The notes below the pieces were generated by a model. It made no database searches. It was not told where the DNA came from and saw only the letters and a program-made list of their open reading frames with translations. Shown here one piece after another: positions 1 through 8,999 of a DNA stretch of 64,000 nt. Source of the DNA: Nitrospirota bacterium. GTDB taxonomy: Bacteria; Nitrospirota; JACRHJ01. How positions within the stretch are numbered: the first letter of the stretch is position 1; each line of letters opens with the position of its first letter. The DNA is taken from assembly GCA_021784575.1 (NCBI GenBank), contig JAJYHX010000003.1, forward strand, positions 186,001 to 250,000, read 5' to 3'. Both the position numbers and the translations under genes were made by a program.

Positions 1-144
1 ATCCGCCACAAGGACTCGCTTCACGCCCTCGAGTCCGTATCGTCTCATGCAAAGAAGGGGAGCGCGCTCCACGAGGCCGTGTCCTATTCCGTCCACAAGC
101 TCGCAGGGCCGGACGGCGCCGCCCTGGAGGTAAAGGATGCCTGA
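1..144 (+). CDS. C-terminal end of an unidentified protein (partial)
   Basis: An open frame enters from the left edge and ends at TGA 142-144, giving the last 47 residues of a protein whose start lies outside the window. The tail is hydrophilic and rich in Ala, His and Ser; I recognise no domain. Its stop lies 8 bases inside the following HD-GYP gene, so the two are probably translationally coupled and belong to one operon. Function cannot be said from this fragment. Confidence 0.6.
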   Translation: MRHKDSLHALESVSSHAKKGSALHEAVSYSVHKLAGPDGAALEVKDA

Positions 145-1591
145 CGTCACATCCCCGTTCAAGACCGAAGGAAGCGGCGCAATCGCCAGGAGCTCCCGCG
201 TATTCATAAACCAGATACAGGTGCTCATCCGCACCAGCCAGATACACGACATCGGCAACGTCGCGCTTGACCGCCCGGTAACGAACCTCATGGGCGCGCT
301 CGAAGGGCTTTTCAGGGCGGATACGGAGTTCGCCCTGAAATGCCGCGGCGAATACCTCTACATCGACGATACCCGCGTCCGCTACGACATCGAGGACATG
401 GCAAGCTACGAGTTCGTGTCGGGCGTTATGAAGGAAAAGAAGATAGGCTCGTTCAACTTCCAGAAGCCGGTATCTCAGGACGACCTGAAAAAATTCGCCT
501 TCGCCCTGAACTCCTTCGTCCCTCCGGGACAGGACGACCAGCCCGAGGAGGAGTTCAACGACCTCCTCAAGGAAAGAGGCATCTACTCCATCTGGGCCGG
601 GCCGTTCGAGGAGTCGGAGCAGATAAAACTGGACGACCTTGCCGACCGGCGCAAGATGGCCAAGAAGACATACTTCAAGGCAGTCTCCGTCACCAAGGGC
701 GTGATGAACAGCATCAAGAGCGAGCAGCCCACGCACTTAAAGAAGGTAAAGCGCGTCATCCAGGGCATTGTGGACATAATACTCGGCGAGGAGGCCTCGC
801 TCCTGGGCCTTACGGCAATAAAGGACTTCGACGAATACACCTACAACCACTGCGTGAACGTAAGCATCCTCGCCATGACCATAGGCCAGAAGCTCGGGCT
901 GGACAAGAACATGCTCACGAAACTGGGCATAGCGGCGCTCTTCCACGACATAGGCAAGGTGGACGTGCCTATCGAGATTCTGAACAAGCCCGCGTCGTTT
1001 ACGGAAGACGAATGGACCGTCGTCCGCAGGCACCCGGAGATGGGCGTCAAGGCAATATCGAAGATCCGCGGCCTCAACGAACTCGCCGCAAGCTCGATGG
1101 CCGTCGCCTTCGAGCACCACATCTTTTACGACCTGACCGGCTATCCCGCGACAAGGGAAAAGAAGATGCCGAACTTCTTCTCCCGGATCGTCTCCATATC
1201 CGACCAGTACGACTCCATGACCTCCGCCAGGGTCTACTCGAGGATACCTTATTCGCCGGACAAGGCCCTTTCACTGATGATGGAGCGAAGCGGCGTGCAG
1301 CTCGACCCCCTGCTCTTTAAAATTTTCGCAAACATCATAGGCGTTTATCCCATCGGGACGCTCGTCATGCTGGATACGAGGGAACTGGGGCTTGTGTTTG
1401 AATCGAACCCCAACCTCGAAAAACTCGACAGGCCGAAGGTCATACTGATAACCGACTCCTCCGGGAAGCGCGTCGCCGGCAATACTGTGGATTTAAGCGA
1501 AACCGGGCCCGCGGGGGGCTACAGGCGCAGCATAATAAAGGCCCTCGACCCCAAAAAATACCGCATAAACCTCGCCGAATATTTTCTTTAA
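137..1591 (+). CDS. HD-GYP domain protein, probable cyclic-di-GMP phosphodiesterase
   Basis: 484 residues. The C-terminal half carries an HD-GYP domain: the metal-binding HD pair is at residues 270-271 (FHDIGK) and the signature GYP at 335-337 (YDLTGYP), with the HPEMG and EHH helices between. The first ~200 residues do not match a response-regulator receiver or another sensor domain that I recognise. HD-GYP proteins hydrolyse cyclic di-GMP with two or three metal ions, and all visible ligand motifs are intact, so activity is likely. No membrane segment is seen, so the protein should be cytoplasmic. The start overlaps the upstream gene by 8 bases. The input signal is unknown. Confidence 0.88.
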   Translation: MPDVTSPFKTEGSGAIARSSRVFINQIQVLIRTSQIHDIGNVALDRPVTNLMGALEGLFRADTEFALKCRGEYLYIDDTRVRYDIEDMASYEFVSGVMKEKKIGSFNFQKPVSQDDLKKFAFALNSFVPPGQDDQPEEEFNDLLKERGIYSIWAGPFEESEQIKLDDLADRRKMAKKTYFKAVSVTKGVMNSIKSEQPTHLKKVKRVIQGIVDIILGEEASLLGLTAIKDFDEYTYNHCVNVSILAMTIGQKLGLDKNMLTKLGIAALFHDIGKVDVPIEILNKPASFTEDEWTVVRRHPEMGVKAISKIRGLNELAASSMAVAFEHHIFYDLTGYPATREKKMPNFFSRIVSISDQYDSMTSARVYSRIPYSPDKALSLMMERSGVQLDPLLFKIFANIIGVYPIGTLVMLDTRELGLVFESNPNLEKLDRPKVILITDSSGKRVAGNTVDLSETGPAGGYRRSIIKALDPKKYRINLAEYFL

Positions 1592-1620
1592 ATCTTATTT
1601 TTTTCTGATAGAATTAAACA

Positions 1621-2364
1621 ATGCAACTCGACCTCTTTGGCCGGAAGGCCGCCAACTCGTCCGTCTGGACTGTAAAAATAGACGGCAAAACAATAAGTTA
1701 CACCCTGCGCAAGTCCGCGCGGGCAAGGCATGTCTGGCTTCGGCTCGGCATCGGCACGGGCCTGGAGGTCGTCGCCCCGGAGAGGATGCCGCTTAAGGAG
1801 CTCGACCAGATACTTGCGAACAAAAGGGCCTGGATTGAGCGACACGTGGCCCTGCCGAGGACGGAGAAGCCCCTGCGCTTAAAACCCCTCGGAAACGGCT
1901 CTAAAATCAAGTACTTGGGCGAGGACCGCCTGCTGAGGGTGCGCATAAACGGGAGCGCCGGAAGCGTCCGGATGGCCGGCGAGGAGGTACTCATGGAGGC
2001 GCCGCCGGGCGGCCCGGAGGTCGTAAAAGAGCTGCTCGAAGAGTGGTACAAAAAAATGGCGCGTAAGGTAATTATTGAAAAAATAAGGAAATTATCGAAC
2101 GGCCGGGAGGTTGGCCGTATCTGCATAAGGGATCAGAAGACCCGGTGGGGGAGCTGTTCGGCCAAGGGGAACCTAAGCTTTAACTGGCGGCTTGTCATGG
2201 CCCCGCCAAGGGTCATAGATTACCTTATAATTCACGAACTTACACACCTTGAGCACCCTGACCACTCAAAGAAGTTCTGGGCCAGGGTCGCATCCCGATG
2301 CCCGGACTTCGAGGAGCGCGAGGTCTGGCTGAAGACGCACGGCCTGACCCTCTGGCCCGCGTAA
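1621..2364 (+). CDS. YgjP-like (DUF45/WLM) zinc metallopeptidase
   Basis: 247 residues with the family signature HELTH (zinc ligands His205 and His209, catalytic Glu206) followed by a third potential ligand in HPDHSKKFW. Preceding it is the conserved RWGSCS block of the YgjP/M48-like family. The N-terminal ~80 residues resemble the beta-rich part of these proteins. No signal peptide, so cytoplasmic. Substrate is unknown; the family is related to SprT/Wss1-type proteases but has few characterised members. It starts 29 bases after the HD-GYP gene, with no clear Shine-Dalgarno sequence, and ends convergent with the ComF-family gene. Confidence 0.82.
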   Translation: MQLDLFGRKAANSSVWTVKIDGKTISYTLRKSARARHVWLRLGIGTGLEVVAPERMPLKELDQILANKRAWIERHVALPRTEKPLRLKPLGNGSKIKYLGEDRLLRVRINGSAGSVRMAGEEVLMEAPPGGPEVVKELLEEWYKKMARKVIIEKIRKLSNGREVGRICIRDQKTRWGSCSAKGNLSFNWRLVMAPPRVIDYLIIHELTHLEHPDHSKKFWARVASRCPDFEEREVWLKTHGLTLWPA

Positions 2365-2450
2365 AAGTCCCCTCCCCAAGCCCCAAAAACGCCCGGAAAC
2401 CGCGCCCGCGCTATCTGCTTTTGAGCCGGAATAACGACCGCAAAAAACCA

Positions 2451-3209
2451 TTACACCGCCCTCGCAACCGTCAGGACGTAGACCTTCTCCGCGCCCGCTT
2501 TCTTCAGGACCTTCGCGCACTCGCGGACTGTCGCGCCGGTGGTGTATACGTCGTCCACAAGCAATACGCGCTTATCCCGGAACTCCTCCGGCCTCGCAAC
2601 GGCAAACGCGCCCTTCACGTTCTCCTCGCGCTCGGCAGAGGAAAGCTCCACCTGCGGGCGGGTATATCGTATCCTTGCAAGCCCGTCAAGATTGAGCGGG
2701 ATGTCGAGCGTCCGCGCCGCATATTTAGCCAGAAAAAGCGACTGGTTGAAGCCGCGCTTTGCGAGCCTGCGCCGGTGAAGCGGCACGGCGGCGGCGACCT
2801 CCGCATCCGGAAAAAACCTCCCCGCCCCGTCCGCGATTATCGGCCCAAGGAACTCCCGCATCGCCCGAAGACGCCCGTATTTGTATATATGAATCGCATC
2901 GCGCACCGTCCCCTTGTATTCCAAGGCCGCGCGGGCGGCGGTATAGCCGGGCGCATGGGAGAGGCAGTCGAAGCAGGGATGGTCGTCTCCGGAGCCGTCC
3001 GGGAACGGCGCGCCGCAGACCGTGCATAAAGGAGATTTTATGGGATGCATGTCGCCGGCGCACTTATCGCAAAAGAAGCCGGTAGACCGGCCACAGACAA
3101 TAGAGACGCCGCCGCTTTTAATTTTCCTACCGCCGTTTACCGGCCCGCCGCAGCACCGGCAGCGTTTGGGATACAGCGCATCGATGAGGATACTAAGCGG
3201 ATTCATCAT
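2451..3209 (-). CDS. ComF family phosphoribosyltransferase-like protein
   Basis: 252 residues. The C-terminal part has the phosphoribosyltransferase PRPP-binding motif VLLVDDVYTTGATV. The N-terminus has the typical ComF zinc-ribbon cysteines (RCRCCGG, then CDKC, CTVCGAPF, CFDC). ComF in naturally competent bacteria is a cytosolic factor for DNA uptake; in others the family role is unclear. The first codons are two consecutive ATGs (3209 or 3206), and the gene begins inside the 3' end of gpmI, so it is co-transcribed at the end of that operon. Type IV pilus genes occur elsewhere in the window, so a competence role is possible but not shown. Confidence 0.85.
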   Translation of the reverse strand: MMNPLSILIDALYPKRCRCCGGPVNGGRKIKSGGVSIVCGRSTGFFCDKCAGDMHPIKSPLCTVCGAPFPDGSGDDHPCFDCLSHAPGYTAARAALEYKGTVRDAIHIYKYGRLRAMREFLGPIIADGAGRFFPDAEVAAAVPLHRRRLAKRGFNQSLFLAKYAARTLDIPLNLDGLARIRYTRPQVELSSAEREENVKGAFAVARPEEFRDKRVLLVDDVYTTGATVRECAKVLKKAGAEKVYVLTVARAV

Positions 3210-4749
3210 GGCAGATGAGGCTTCGGCCCGTCATCTCGCCGGGCTTTCGGATTCCCATGATTTCGAGGATTGTCGGGGCGACGTCTCCGAGCCTGCCGCC
3301 GTCTTTGAGCGCGCGGCCTTCAAGACATAATATAAACGGGACCTTGTTCGACGTGTGGGCGGTGCAGGGTTCATCGCCGACAGGGTCGTACATCCGCTCG
3401 ACGTTGCCGTGGTCGGACATGACGAACGCCGCGCCGCCTTTGGATATGACCTCCGGGATGATGCGCGCGAGACATGCGTCCACCGTCTCGCAGGCCTTCA
3501 CCGCCGCGTCCATGATACCGGTGTGCCCCACCATGTCCGGGTTGGCGAAGTTCATTATCACGACGTCGTATTTATCGGATTCGATGCGTTTTATCACCTC
3601 GTCCGTCACCTCGACCGCGCTCATCTCTGGCCTTAAGTCGTACGTGGCGACATCGCGGGGAGAGGGAATGAGGCAGCGGTCTTCGTTTATAAAAGGCGTC
3701 TCGACGCCGCCGTTGAAGAAGAAGGTCACGTGCGCGTATTTCTCCGTCTCTGCAATGCGGAGCTGCCTGAGGCCGTTATCGGCTATGACCTTGCCAAAGA
3801 TGTTGTCGAGGCCTATAGGCGGGAACGCTACGGGGAGGTTAAACGTCCTGTCGTATTCCGTCATGCAGACGAAACGGGAAAGCTTCGGGCGTTTACTTCT
3901 TTCAAAACCCTTGAAGTCGTCAAGCGCAATCGCGCGCGTAATCTCCCGCGTCCTGTCCGTGCGGAAGTTGAAGAATATTACTATGTCGTTGTCCTTAATT
4001 AATCCGGCGGGCGCGCCGTTCCGGGTTATCACCGTCGGGACGATGAACTCGTCCGTCTGGCCTTTCTCGTATGCCTGCTTTACTGCGCCGTCCGCGGACA
4101 CCGCCTTCTCCCCTTCGCCCAGGACAACCGCGTCCCAGGCCTTCTTGATCCTGTCCCATCGGTTGTCGCGGTCCATCGCGTAATACCTGCCGGAGACCGT
4201 CCCGACGCGGGCGATATTTTCGAGATGCTCGTCCCCGATAAACCGGAGAAGCTTCTCCATGTAACCGAGGCCGCTCTGCGGCGGTGTGTCGCGCCCGTCC
4301 ATGAAGGCATGGACAATGATGTTCCGGACGCCCCTTCCGGAGGCCATCTTTATCAGCGCGTGGAGGTGCGCCTGGTCGCTGTGCACGCCGCCGTCGGAGA
4401 GAAGACCCATGAGGTGCAGGGCGGAGCCGTTTTCCCGGGCCATGTCCATCGCCCCGGTTATGACGGGGTTTTCCCGCATCTCCCCGTTTCTTACGGCGAG
4501 GTTTATCCTGGTGTAGTCCTGGTAGACAACCCTGCCCGCACCGATGTTCAAGTGCCCCACCTCGGAGTTTCCCATCTGTCCGAAGGGCAAACCCACGTCC
4601 TCTCCGGACGCGGCAAGCGCGGTATTGGGATATTTTTCGAGCAGGGAGTTGTAGAAGGGTATTCTCGCCCTGGCCTTGGCGGAATATGCCGGGTTCGACT
4701 CGACGCCCCAGCCGTCAATGATTATGAGGGTTATCGGACGGTAAGCCAT
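3193..4749 (-). CDS. gpmI: 2,3-bisphosphoglycerate-independent phosphoglycerate mutase
   Basis: 518 residues, the usual size for the monomeric, manganese-dependent enzyme that interconverts 3- and 2-phosphoglycerate in glycolysis and gluconeogenesis. Visible hallmarks are the N-terminal IDGWG, the phospho-serine site GQMGNSEVGH, the HAFMDGRDTPP block and the C-terminal metal-binding SDHGN and TAHTSN. The ATG at 4749 lies 4 bases after the stop of the LapA-LapB fusion gene, and the 3' end overlaps the ComF gene by about 15 bases, so it sits inside an operon. All key residues that can be checked are present. Confidence 0.97.
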   Translation of the reverse strand: MAYRPITLIIIDGWGVESNPAYSAKARARIPFYNSLLEKYPNTALAASGEDVGLPFGQMGNSEVGHLNIGAGRVVYQDYTRINLAVRNGEMRENPVITGAMDMARENGSALHLMGLLSDGGVHSDQAHLHALIKMASGRGVRNIIVHAFMDGRDTPPQSGLGYMEKLLRFIGDEHLENIARVGTVSGRYYAMDRDNRWDRIKKAWDAVVLGEGEKAVSADGAVKQAYEKGQTDEFIVPTVITRNGAPAGLIKDNDIVIFFNFRTDRTREITRAIALDDFKGFERSKRPKLSRFVCMTEYDRTFNLPVAFPPIGLDNIFGKVIADNGLRQLRIAETEKYAHVTFFFNGGVETPFINEDRCLIPSPRDVATYDLRPEMSAVEVTDEVIKRIESDKYDVVIMNFANPDMVGHTGIMDAAVKACETVDACLARIIPEVISKGGAAFVMSDHGNVERMYDPVGDEPCTAHTSNKVPFILCLEGRALKDGGRLGDVAPTILEIMGIRKPGEMTGRSLICHDESA

Positions 4750-4753
4750 TGGC

Positions 4754-6061
4754 TTAACAATATTTGTCCAGGTCTATGGAATAGGTGTTCCATTTGCCGC
4801 AGCGCGGACACCTGCCGGACCACTCCGTGGAGAAGTGGTCGCAGTTATTGCAGCGATAAGGCACCACGGGCTTGTCCCCGTGCGCCAGGGCCTTTTTGAA
4901 TTCAGCCGCGGCTGGCTGATACGAGCCTCTGCGGAGATAGAGGTTGCCAAGAAGCTTGTGCAGGTCGGCAAGCTGCCGGGTGGAACTGTCTATCGACGAC
5001 AGGGTGCCAAACGCCTCGTCGATCATCTCAAGGCGGTAGTAGAGCTTGCCGAGGAAGAAATTGAGCGATACGTCCTTCGGGTTCCTGCTCAGGGCGGACT
5101 TATAGAAATTTATTATCCTGGCCGGGGTCCCGAGCTTGAGGTAGAGGTCCTCAAGGCGGTGCAGGAGCGTAACCGAACCGGTCGTCCTGTACGCCTCTTC
5201 CCACAGCGACGCTGCCTCCGGGCTGCGGTTCTCTTCGAGATACACCTCGCCAAGCCCCAGGTATGCGGGCACGAAGTCCTTCTCCGTCTTCAGGATGTTC
5301 TTGAATGCGCGCTTCGCCTTTTCTATGTTCCCTTCCTCGAGCAGGACTCTGCCGGTCTCATACCGGAGACCCACGAGGCGCGCGTGCTCCGCCTCGCGCT
5401 CCTTCGGCGGCAGGGTCAGTTTCAATATCCTCTCCTGCGTCTCCTCGGCCTTCTCGAAATTGCCCGCGCCCTGGTGGATGTCTCGTATGCGGCTGAGAGC
5501 GCGCAGGTTCCCCTCGTCTTTTTCGAGTATGTCCTCAAGCGTCCGGAGCGCGTCATCCACCTTGCGCGCATCCTGTTGGTCGAGCGCCAGCGCGAAGAGG
5601 ACTTCGATATTGCCTTCGTCGGCCTGCCGGGCAAGCTGATGATACCTCACGGCCTCCTGATAATCGCCTTCCTTGTGCCTTATCGAGCCGAGCCGGAGCA
5701 GCGCGTCGGCGTGGTCCGGCTTGAGGGCCAGGACATTGCCGAAATACTTGGCGGCAAGGTCGGCCCTGCGGGAGAGGAGCGCGTTCAGCCCCTTGGAATA
5801 CAGCACCTGCACACGCGAGTCCCGCTGGCGGTCGCGGGTAATCTTCCACCTCTTAAAGAACTCCCCGGTCGCCTTTATGTACGTGCCTATCAGCACGACG
5901 AGCGCGCCGAATATCGCGGAGCCGAGCATCAGCGCCATCTTGGAAGGCTCGAAGAGCACATTTCCCGGGAGGGTTATGTTCACGTCGCCGGGGTTCAGGT
6001 AATCCACCCAGACGATGAACGCCGCAAAGACTATAAGCAGTGATATTGCGCGAATGATCAT
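4754..6061 (-). CDS. lapB: LapA-LapB fusion: membrane-anchored TPR protein with rubredoxin-type metal site
   Basis: 435 residues. The C-terminus has the LapB rubredoxin-like zinc or iron knuckle pair (Cys404, Cys407, Cys418, Cys421) and the middle has about nine TPR-like repeats, as in E. coli LapB (YciM), which controls LPS output through LpxC turnover. Unlike standard LapB, which has a single N-terminal anchor, residues 1-70 form two hydrophobic segments separated by an NxxVNITLPG-type loop. That pattern fits the LapA/DUF1049 domain, encoded by a separate gene in E. coli. I infer a natural fusion of both partners. It is first in a run with gpmI and ComF. The start is supported by GGAAG upstream. 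Confidence 0.82.
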   Translation of the reverse strand: MIIRAISLLIVFAAFIVWVDYLNPGDVNITLPGNVLFEPSKMALMLGSAIFGALVVLIGTYIKATGEFFKRWKITRDRQRDSRVQVLYSKGLNALLSRRADLAAKYFGNVLALKPDHADALLRLGSIRHKEGDYQEAVRYHQLARQADEGNIEVLFALALDQQDARKVDDALRTLEDILEKDEGNLRALSRIRDIHQGAGNFEKAEETQERILKLTLPPKEREAEHARLVGLRYETGRVLLEEGNIEKAKRAFKNILKTEKDFVPAYLGLGEVYLEENRSPEAASLWEEAYRTTGSVTLLHRLEDLYLKLGTPARIINFYKSALSRNPKDVSLNFFLGKLYYRLEMIDEAFGTLSSIDSSTRQLADLHKLLGNLYLRRGSYQPAAAEFKKALAHGDKPVVPYRCNNCDHFSTEWSGRCPRCGKWNTYSIDLDKYC

Positions 6062-6191
6062 TAATAACTTCCGGTTATAGTATCGGTCGCCATCCTGAGC
6101 TTAAACTAAAGAATCCGCTTTTAATAATCACCGTGGATTCTTCACTTCCCTCAGAATGACGGCGTTAACAAAGCCGGTTCCGCCGACCAGC
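6062..6191. other. Intergenic gap between rlmH and lapB with a short hairpin
   Basis: 130 bases without a gene. GAATCC (6110-6115) and GGATTC (6134-6139) can pair, and the segment after them, ending in CAGAATGACGG, resembles one end of the dispersed ATTCC/GGAAT-type repeats elsewhere in the window. A promoter for lapB could lie here, but I see no convincing -35/-10 pair. Confidence 0.35.
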
Positions 6192-6641
6192 TCAGTAGTG
6201 GTACGTCCGGCCCCGGATTATCGTAATGGCGCGGTAAACCTGCTCCAGCAGTATAAGCCGCGCCATCTCGTGCGTGAAGGTGAGCCTTGAGAGCGAGAGC
6301 TGATAATCCGCCCGCCCCAGCACATCCGCCGACTGCCCGAACGGACCGCCGACTGCGAAAACGATATTCCTGCCCTGTTCCAGGAGCGGGGCGAGCTTCC
6401 CGGCAAGCCCCTTTGAGTCCGGGCCTGTTCCGCGCTCATGCAGGGCGATAAGATAATCGGAAGGCGCGACTCTTTCAAGTATAGCCCGCCCCTCTTCTTT
6501 TACCGCGTCCTGCCCCGCTTTTGAAGAACCCTTTATCTCCCGGACTTCCAGCCTGACCTGCCTTTTAAGAAGCCCTATGTATTTCCCGATGCCCTCTTTT
6601 ACGAAGCCTTCCTTGGTCCTGCCGGCGAATATAAAGAGCAT
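6192..6641 (-). CDS. rlmH: 23S rRNA (pseudouridine1915-N3)-methyltransferase RlmH
   Basis: 149 residues, matching the family length of ~155. It is a SPOUT-class, knotted methyltransferase that uses SAM to methylate pseudouridine 1915 in helix 69 of 23S rRNA, acting on the 70S ribosome. Visible: the LHERG block, VGGPFG, the LTFTHEMARL(I)LLEQ segment and the invariant C-terminus ending RGRTYHY. It begins 5 bases after the rsfS stop and follows the widely conserved order proA-nadD-rsfS-rlmH, so it belongs to that operon. Confidence 0.96.
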   Translation of the reverse strand: MLFIFAGRTKEGFVKEGIGKYIGLLKRQVRLEVREIKGSSKAGQDAVKEEGRAILERVAPSDYLIALHERGTGPDSKGLAGKLAPLLEQGRNIVFAVGGPFGQSADVLGRADYQLSLSRLTFTHEMARLILLEQVYRAITIIRGRTYHY

Positions 6642-6646
6642 CGGCT

Positions 6647-6976
6647 TCAGTTCTCTGCGGGCGGAATATCAAGCCTCGGCGCGTCGCCCCAGAGGCCGTC
6701 CAGGTCGTAGAACTCGCGTGTCTCGGGCTCGAAGATATGGACTATTATATCTCCGTAGTCCATCAATACCCACCTGCACTCCGGGAAACCCTCTATGCCC
6801 AGGTAATTCTCATGCTCCCGTGAGAGCCGGAAGTCTATCTCCTCCGCTATCGCACGCACCTGCCTTCCGGAGTTGCCGGAGCATATGATGAAATAATCGG
6901 CAAGCGTGGTTATCTCCCGGACATCTAGCGCAAGGAGGTTTTCCGCTTTCTTTTCAAGGGCGGCATGCGCCGTCAA
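6647..6976 (-). CDS. rsfS: Ribosomal silencing factor RsfS
   Basis: 109 residues from a TTG start; RsfS (Iojap family) binds uL14 on the large subunit and blocks subunit joining when nutrients are low. Recognised from KKAENLLALDVRE, the DYFIICSGNS block and the GDIIVHIF segment near the end. The start is uncertain: the open frame continues upstream to about 7042, and the extra residues (LDSREKAV just before the TTG) resemble the N-terminus of many family members. There is no ATG, GTG or TTG in that stretch, only a CTG at 7000. AAAAGG lies 5 bases before the TTG and is an acceptable ribosome binding site. It lies between nadD and rlmH. Confidence 0.93.
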   Translation of the reverse strand: MTAHAALEKKAENLLALDVREITTLADYFIICSGNSGRQVRAIAEEIDFRLSREHENYLGIEGFPECRWVLMDYGDIIVHIFEPETREFYDLDGLWGDAPRLDIPPAEN

Positions 6977-7064
6977 GACCGCCTTTTCCCTGGAGTCCAG
7001 ACCCTTAAGCTGCGCTTTTGAGTATCCCGTGGCTTGTCCGAATTATTATTTGTTGTTGATAAGC

Positions 7065-7727
7065 TTAGACATACAACCTGTTTTGAATTATATACGACTC
7101 AACCTCCGGGGGCAAGAGGTATTTGACGCTTCTCCTCAGGCGCAGCCTTTCCCTTATGTCCGTGGACGAGACGTCCATCCGCACGGTCGAGACGAGCCAG
7201 AGGCCGCGCCCCGAGACCATCTCCATCTTCCCCATTGTCCGCACCTTCTGGTCGAGGGCGTCGAGAGCCGCCACGTCAACCTCGCGCACATAGCGGAACT
7301 TCGCGAGTTTCCTGTAATCCGCGCCCGGACGGAACGAGACGACAAAATCGCAGAGCTTGACAAGCTTGTCCACCGCGTGCCAGGAGCCTATCTCAAGGAA
7401 GCTGTCCATGCCCGCGATGAAAAAAAGCTGCGCACCGCTCCCGTAATTCTCCTGCATCATCTCGACCGTCCTGACGGAGTAAGACGGCCTTGGTAGAGTA
7501 AGCTCCACGTCCGAGACCTTGAAATGCGGGTTGCCCTCGCAGGCTATTCTCGCCATGTTCAGCCGGTGCTCCGGCGATACGCCCTGTTCTACCTCCTTGT
7601 GCGGCGGCATGGCCGAAGGGACGAAGACGACTTCCTTCAGGCCCATTGCCTCGCGGCACTGCTCCGCGACGTCGAGGTGCGCGATATGGATTGGATTAAA
7701 TGTCCCGCCGAAGATGCCGATTTTCAT
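7065..7727 (-). CDS. nadD: Nicotinate-nucleotide adenylyltransferase
   Basis: 220 residues. NadD joins nicotinate mononucleotide and ATP to give deamido-NAD in NAD biosynthesis. The nucleotidyltransferase signature GGTFNPIHIAHL is at the very N-terminus, and the second signature (VSSTDIRERL) is near the C-terminus. The ATG overlaps the proA stop in an ATGA arrangement, which indicates translational coupling. Together with proA, rsfS and rlmH it forms a gene order common in Geobacter-like bacteria. Confidence 0.96.
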   Translation of the reverse strand: MKIGIFGGTFNPIHIAHLDVAEQCREAMGLKEVVFVPSAMPPHKEVEQGVSPEHRLNMARIACEGNPHFKVSDVELTLPRPSYSVRTVEMMQENYGSGAQLFFIAGMDSFLEIGSWHAVDKLVKLCDFVVSFRPGADYRKLAKFRYVREVDVAALDALDQKVRTMGKMEMVSGRGLWLVSTVRMDVSSTDIRERLRLRRSVKYLLPPEVESYIIQNRLYV

Positions 7728-8980
7728 TCCCGAATCTGCCCGCTCCCCATTACTATAAACCGCTGAGTGGTCAGTTCTTCCAATCCCATCGGGCCGCGGG
7801 CGTGGATGCGCGTGGTGCTTATTCCTATCTCCGCGCCCAGGCCGAACTGCCCGCCGTCGTTGAGCCTCGTCGAGGCGTTAACGAATACGGCGGATGCGTC
7901 CACCTCGCGGAGGAACCTCTGCGCGTTGGTGTAGTTCTCCGTGACAATCGCCTCGGAGTGCTGCGAGCCGTACTTCCCGATGTGTCCCATCGCCTCTTCC
8001 ATGCTCTCGACGACCTTGAGGTTCAGGACAAGGTCGTTGTATTCCATGCGCCAGTCCTCTTCCTTCGCTTTGGTCAGGCCCTTGACGAGCTTGCGGGCTT
8101 TCGCGTCCGCGATAATCCTTACCTTCGCGTTCCTCAAGTCTTTGGTTATCCAGGGGAGGAATTCCTCGGCGATTGCCGAATGGACGAGCAGGCATTCCAT
8201 AGCGTTGCACGTGCCGGGGCGCTGGACTTTGGCATTCATGCAGATGTCGTGCGCCATGTCGAGGTTTGCGAACTCGTCCACGTACGTATGGCAGACGCCC
8301 TTGTCGTGCTTTATGACAGGTATACGGGAGTTCTCCGTAACCATCTTTATCAGGCCCTCGCCGCCGCGCGGGATGATGAGGTCGATGTATTTATCTTGTT
8401 TCAGCATCTCAAGAACGGCCTGCCTGTCCGTCATCTCTATGAAGCTCACGGCTTCCCTGGGTATCCCCGCATCCTTGAGCGAGTCCTGGAGTATCTTAAC
8501 GATTGCCGTGTTCGAGTTTATCGCCTCGGAGCCGCCGCGGAGTATCACGCCGTTCCCGGATTTCAGACACAAGGCGGCGGAGTCCGCCGTTACGTTCGGG
8601 CGCGATTCGTATACAATGCCGATAAGTCCTATAGGCACGCGTAGCCGCCCGACTTCCATCCCGTTCGGGCGCTTCCATACCTTCGTAATCTCGCCCACAG
8701 GGTCCGGCAGCGCGGCAATCTCCCGAAGGCCCTGCGCCATCGCCTCTATGCGCGAGGGGTTCAACGTGAGCCTGTCGAGCATGGCCTTGGAGAGCCCCTT
8801 CTTCTCGCCCTCCGTGATGTCCTTGTAATTCTCCTTCACGAGGTGCGCCTGGGCCGCGATGAGCCTCTCCGCCATCGTGAGGAGCGCCTTGTTCTTCACC
8901 GCCGTCGGCGTGTTGGCGAGCCTCTTCGAGGCGTCCTTGGCCTTCTGCGCGGTCTTTGTAACGTAGGATTTTATGTCCAT
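7724..8980 (-). CDS. proA: Glutamate-5-semialdehyde dehydrogenase (gamma-glutamyl phosphate reductase)
   Basis: 418 residues from the ATG at 8980, chosen because AGGAGA lies directly upstream; the open frame extends to 9076 but those 32 residues are unlike ProA. ProA reduces gamma-glutamyl phosphate with NADPH, the second step of proline synthesis. The aldehyde dehydrogenase-type catalytic Cys is in RPGTCNAMECLL, and GGSEAINSN and IPRGGEGLI are also typical. The usual partner proB (glutamate kinase) is not upstream; instead an AT-rich unknown gene ends 19 bases before the start. ProB must be elsewhere if the pathway is complete. Confidence 0.97.
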   Translation of the reverse strand: MDIKSYVTKTAQKAKDASKRLANTPTAVKNKALLTMAERLIAAQAHLVKENYKDITEGEKKGLSKAMLDRLTLNPSRIEAMAQGLREIAALPDPVGEITKVWKRPNGMEVGRLRVPIGLIGIVYESRPNVTADSAALCLKSGNGVILRGGSEAINSNTAIVKILQDSLKDAGIPREAVSFIEMTDRQAVLEMLKQDKYIDLIIPRGGEGLIKMVTENSRIPVIKHDKGVCHTYVDEFANLDMAHDICMNAKVQRPGTCNAMECLLVHSAIAEEFLPWITKDLRNAKVRIIADAKARKLVKGLTKAKEEDWRMEYNDLVLNLKVVESMEEAMGHIGKYGSQHSEAIVTENYTNAQRFLREVDASAVFVNASTRLNDGGQFGLGAEIGISTTRIHARGPMGLEELTTQRFIVMGSGQIRE

Positions 8981-8999
8981 AAAGTCTCCTAACGGAATT

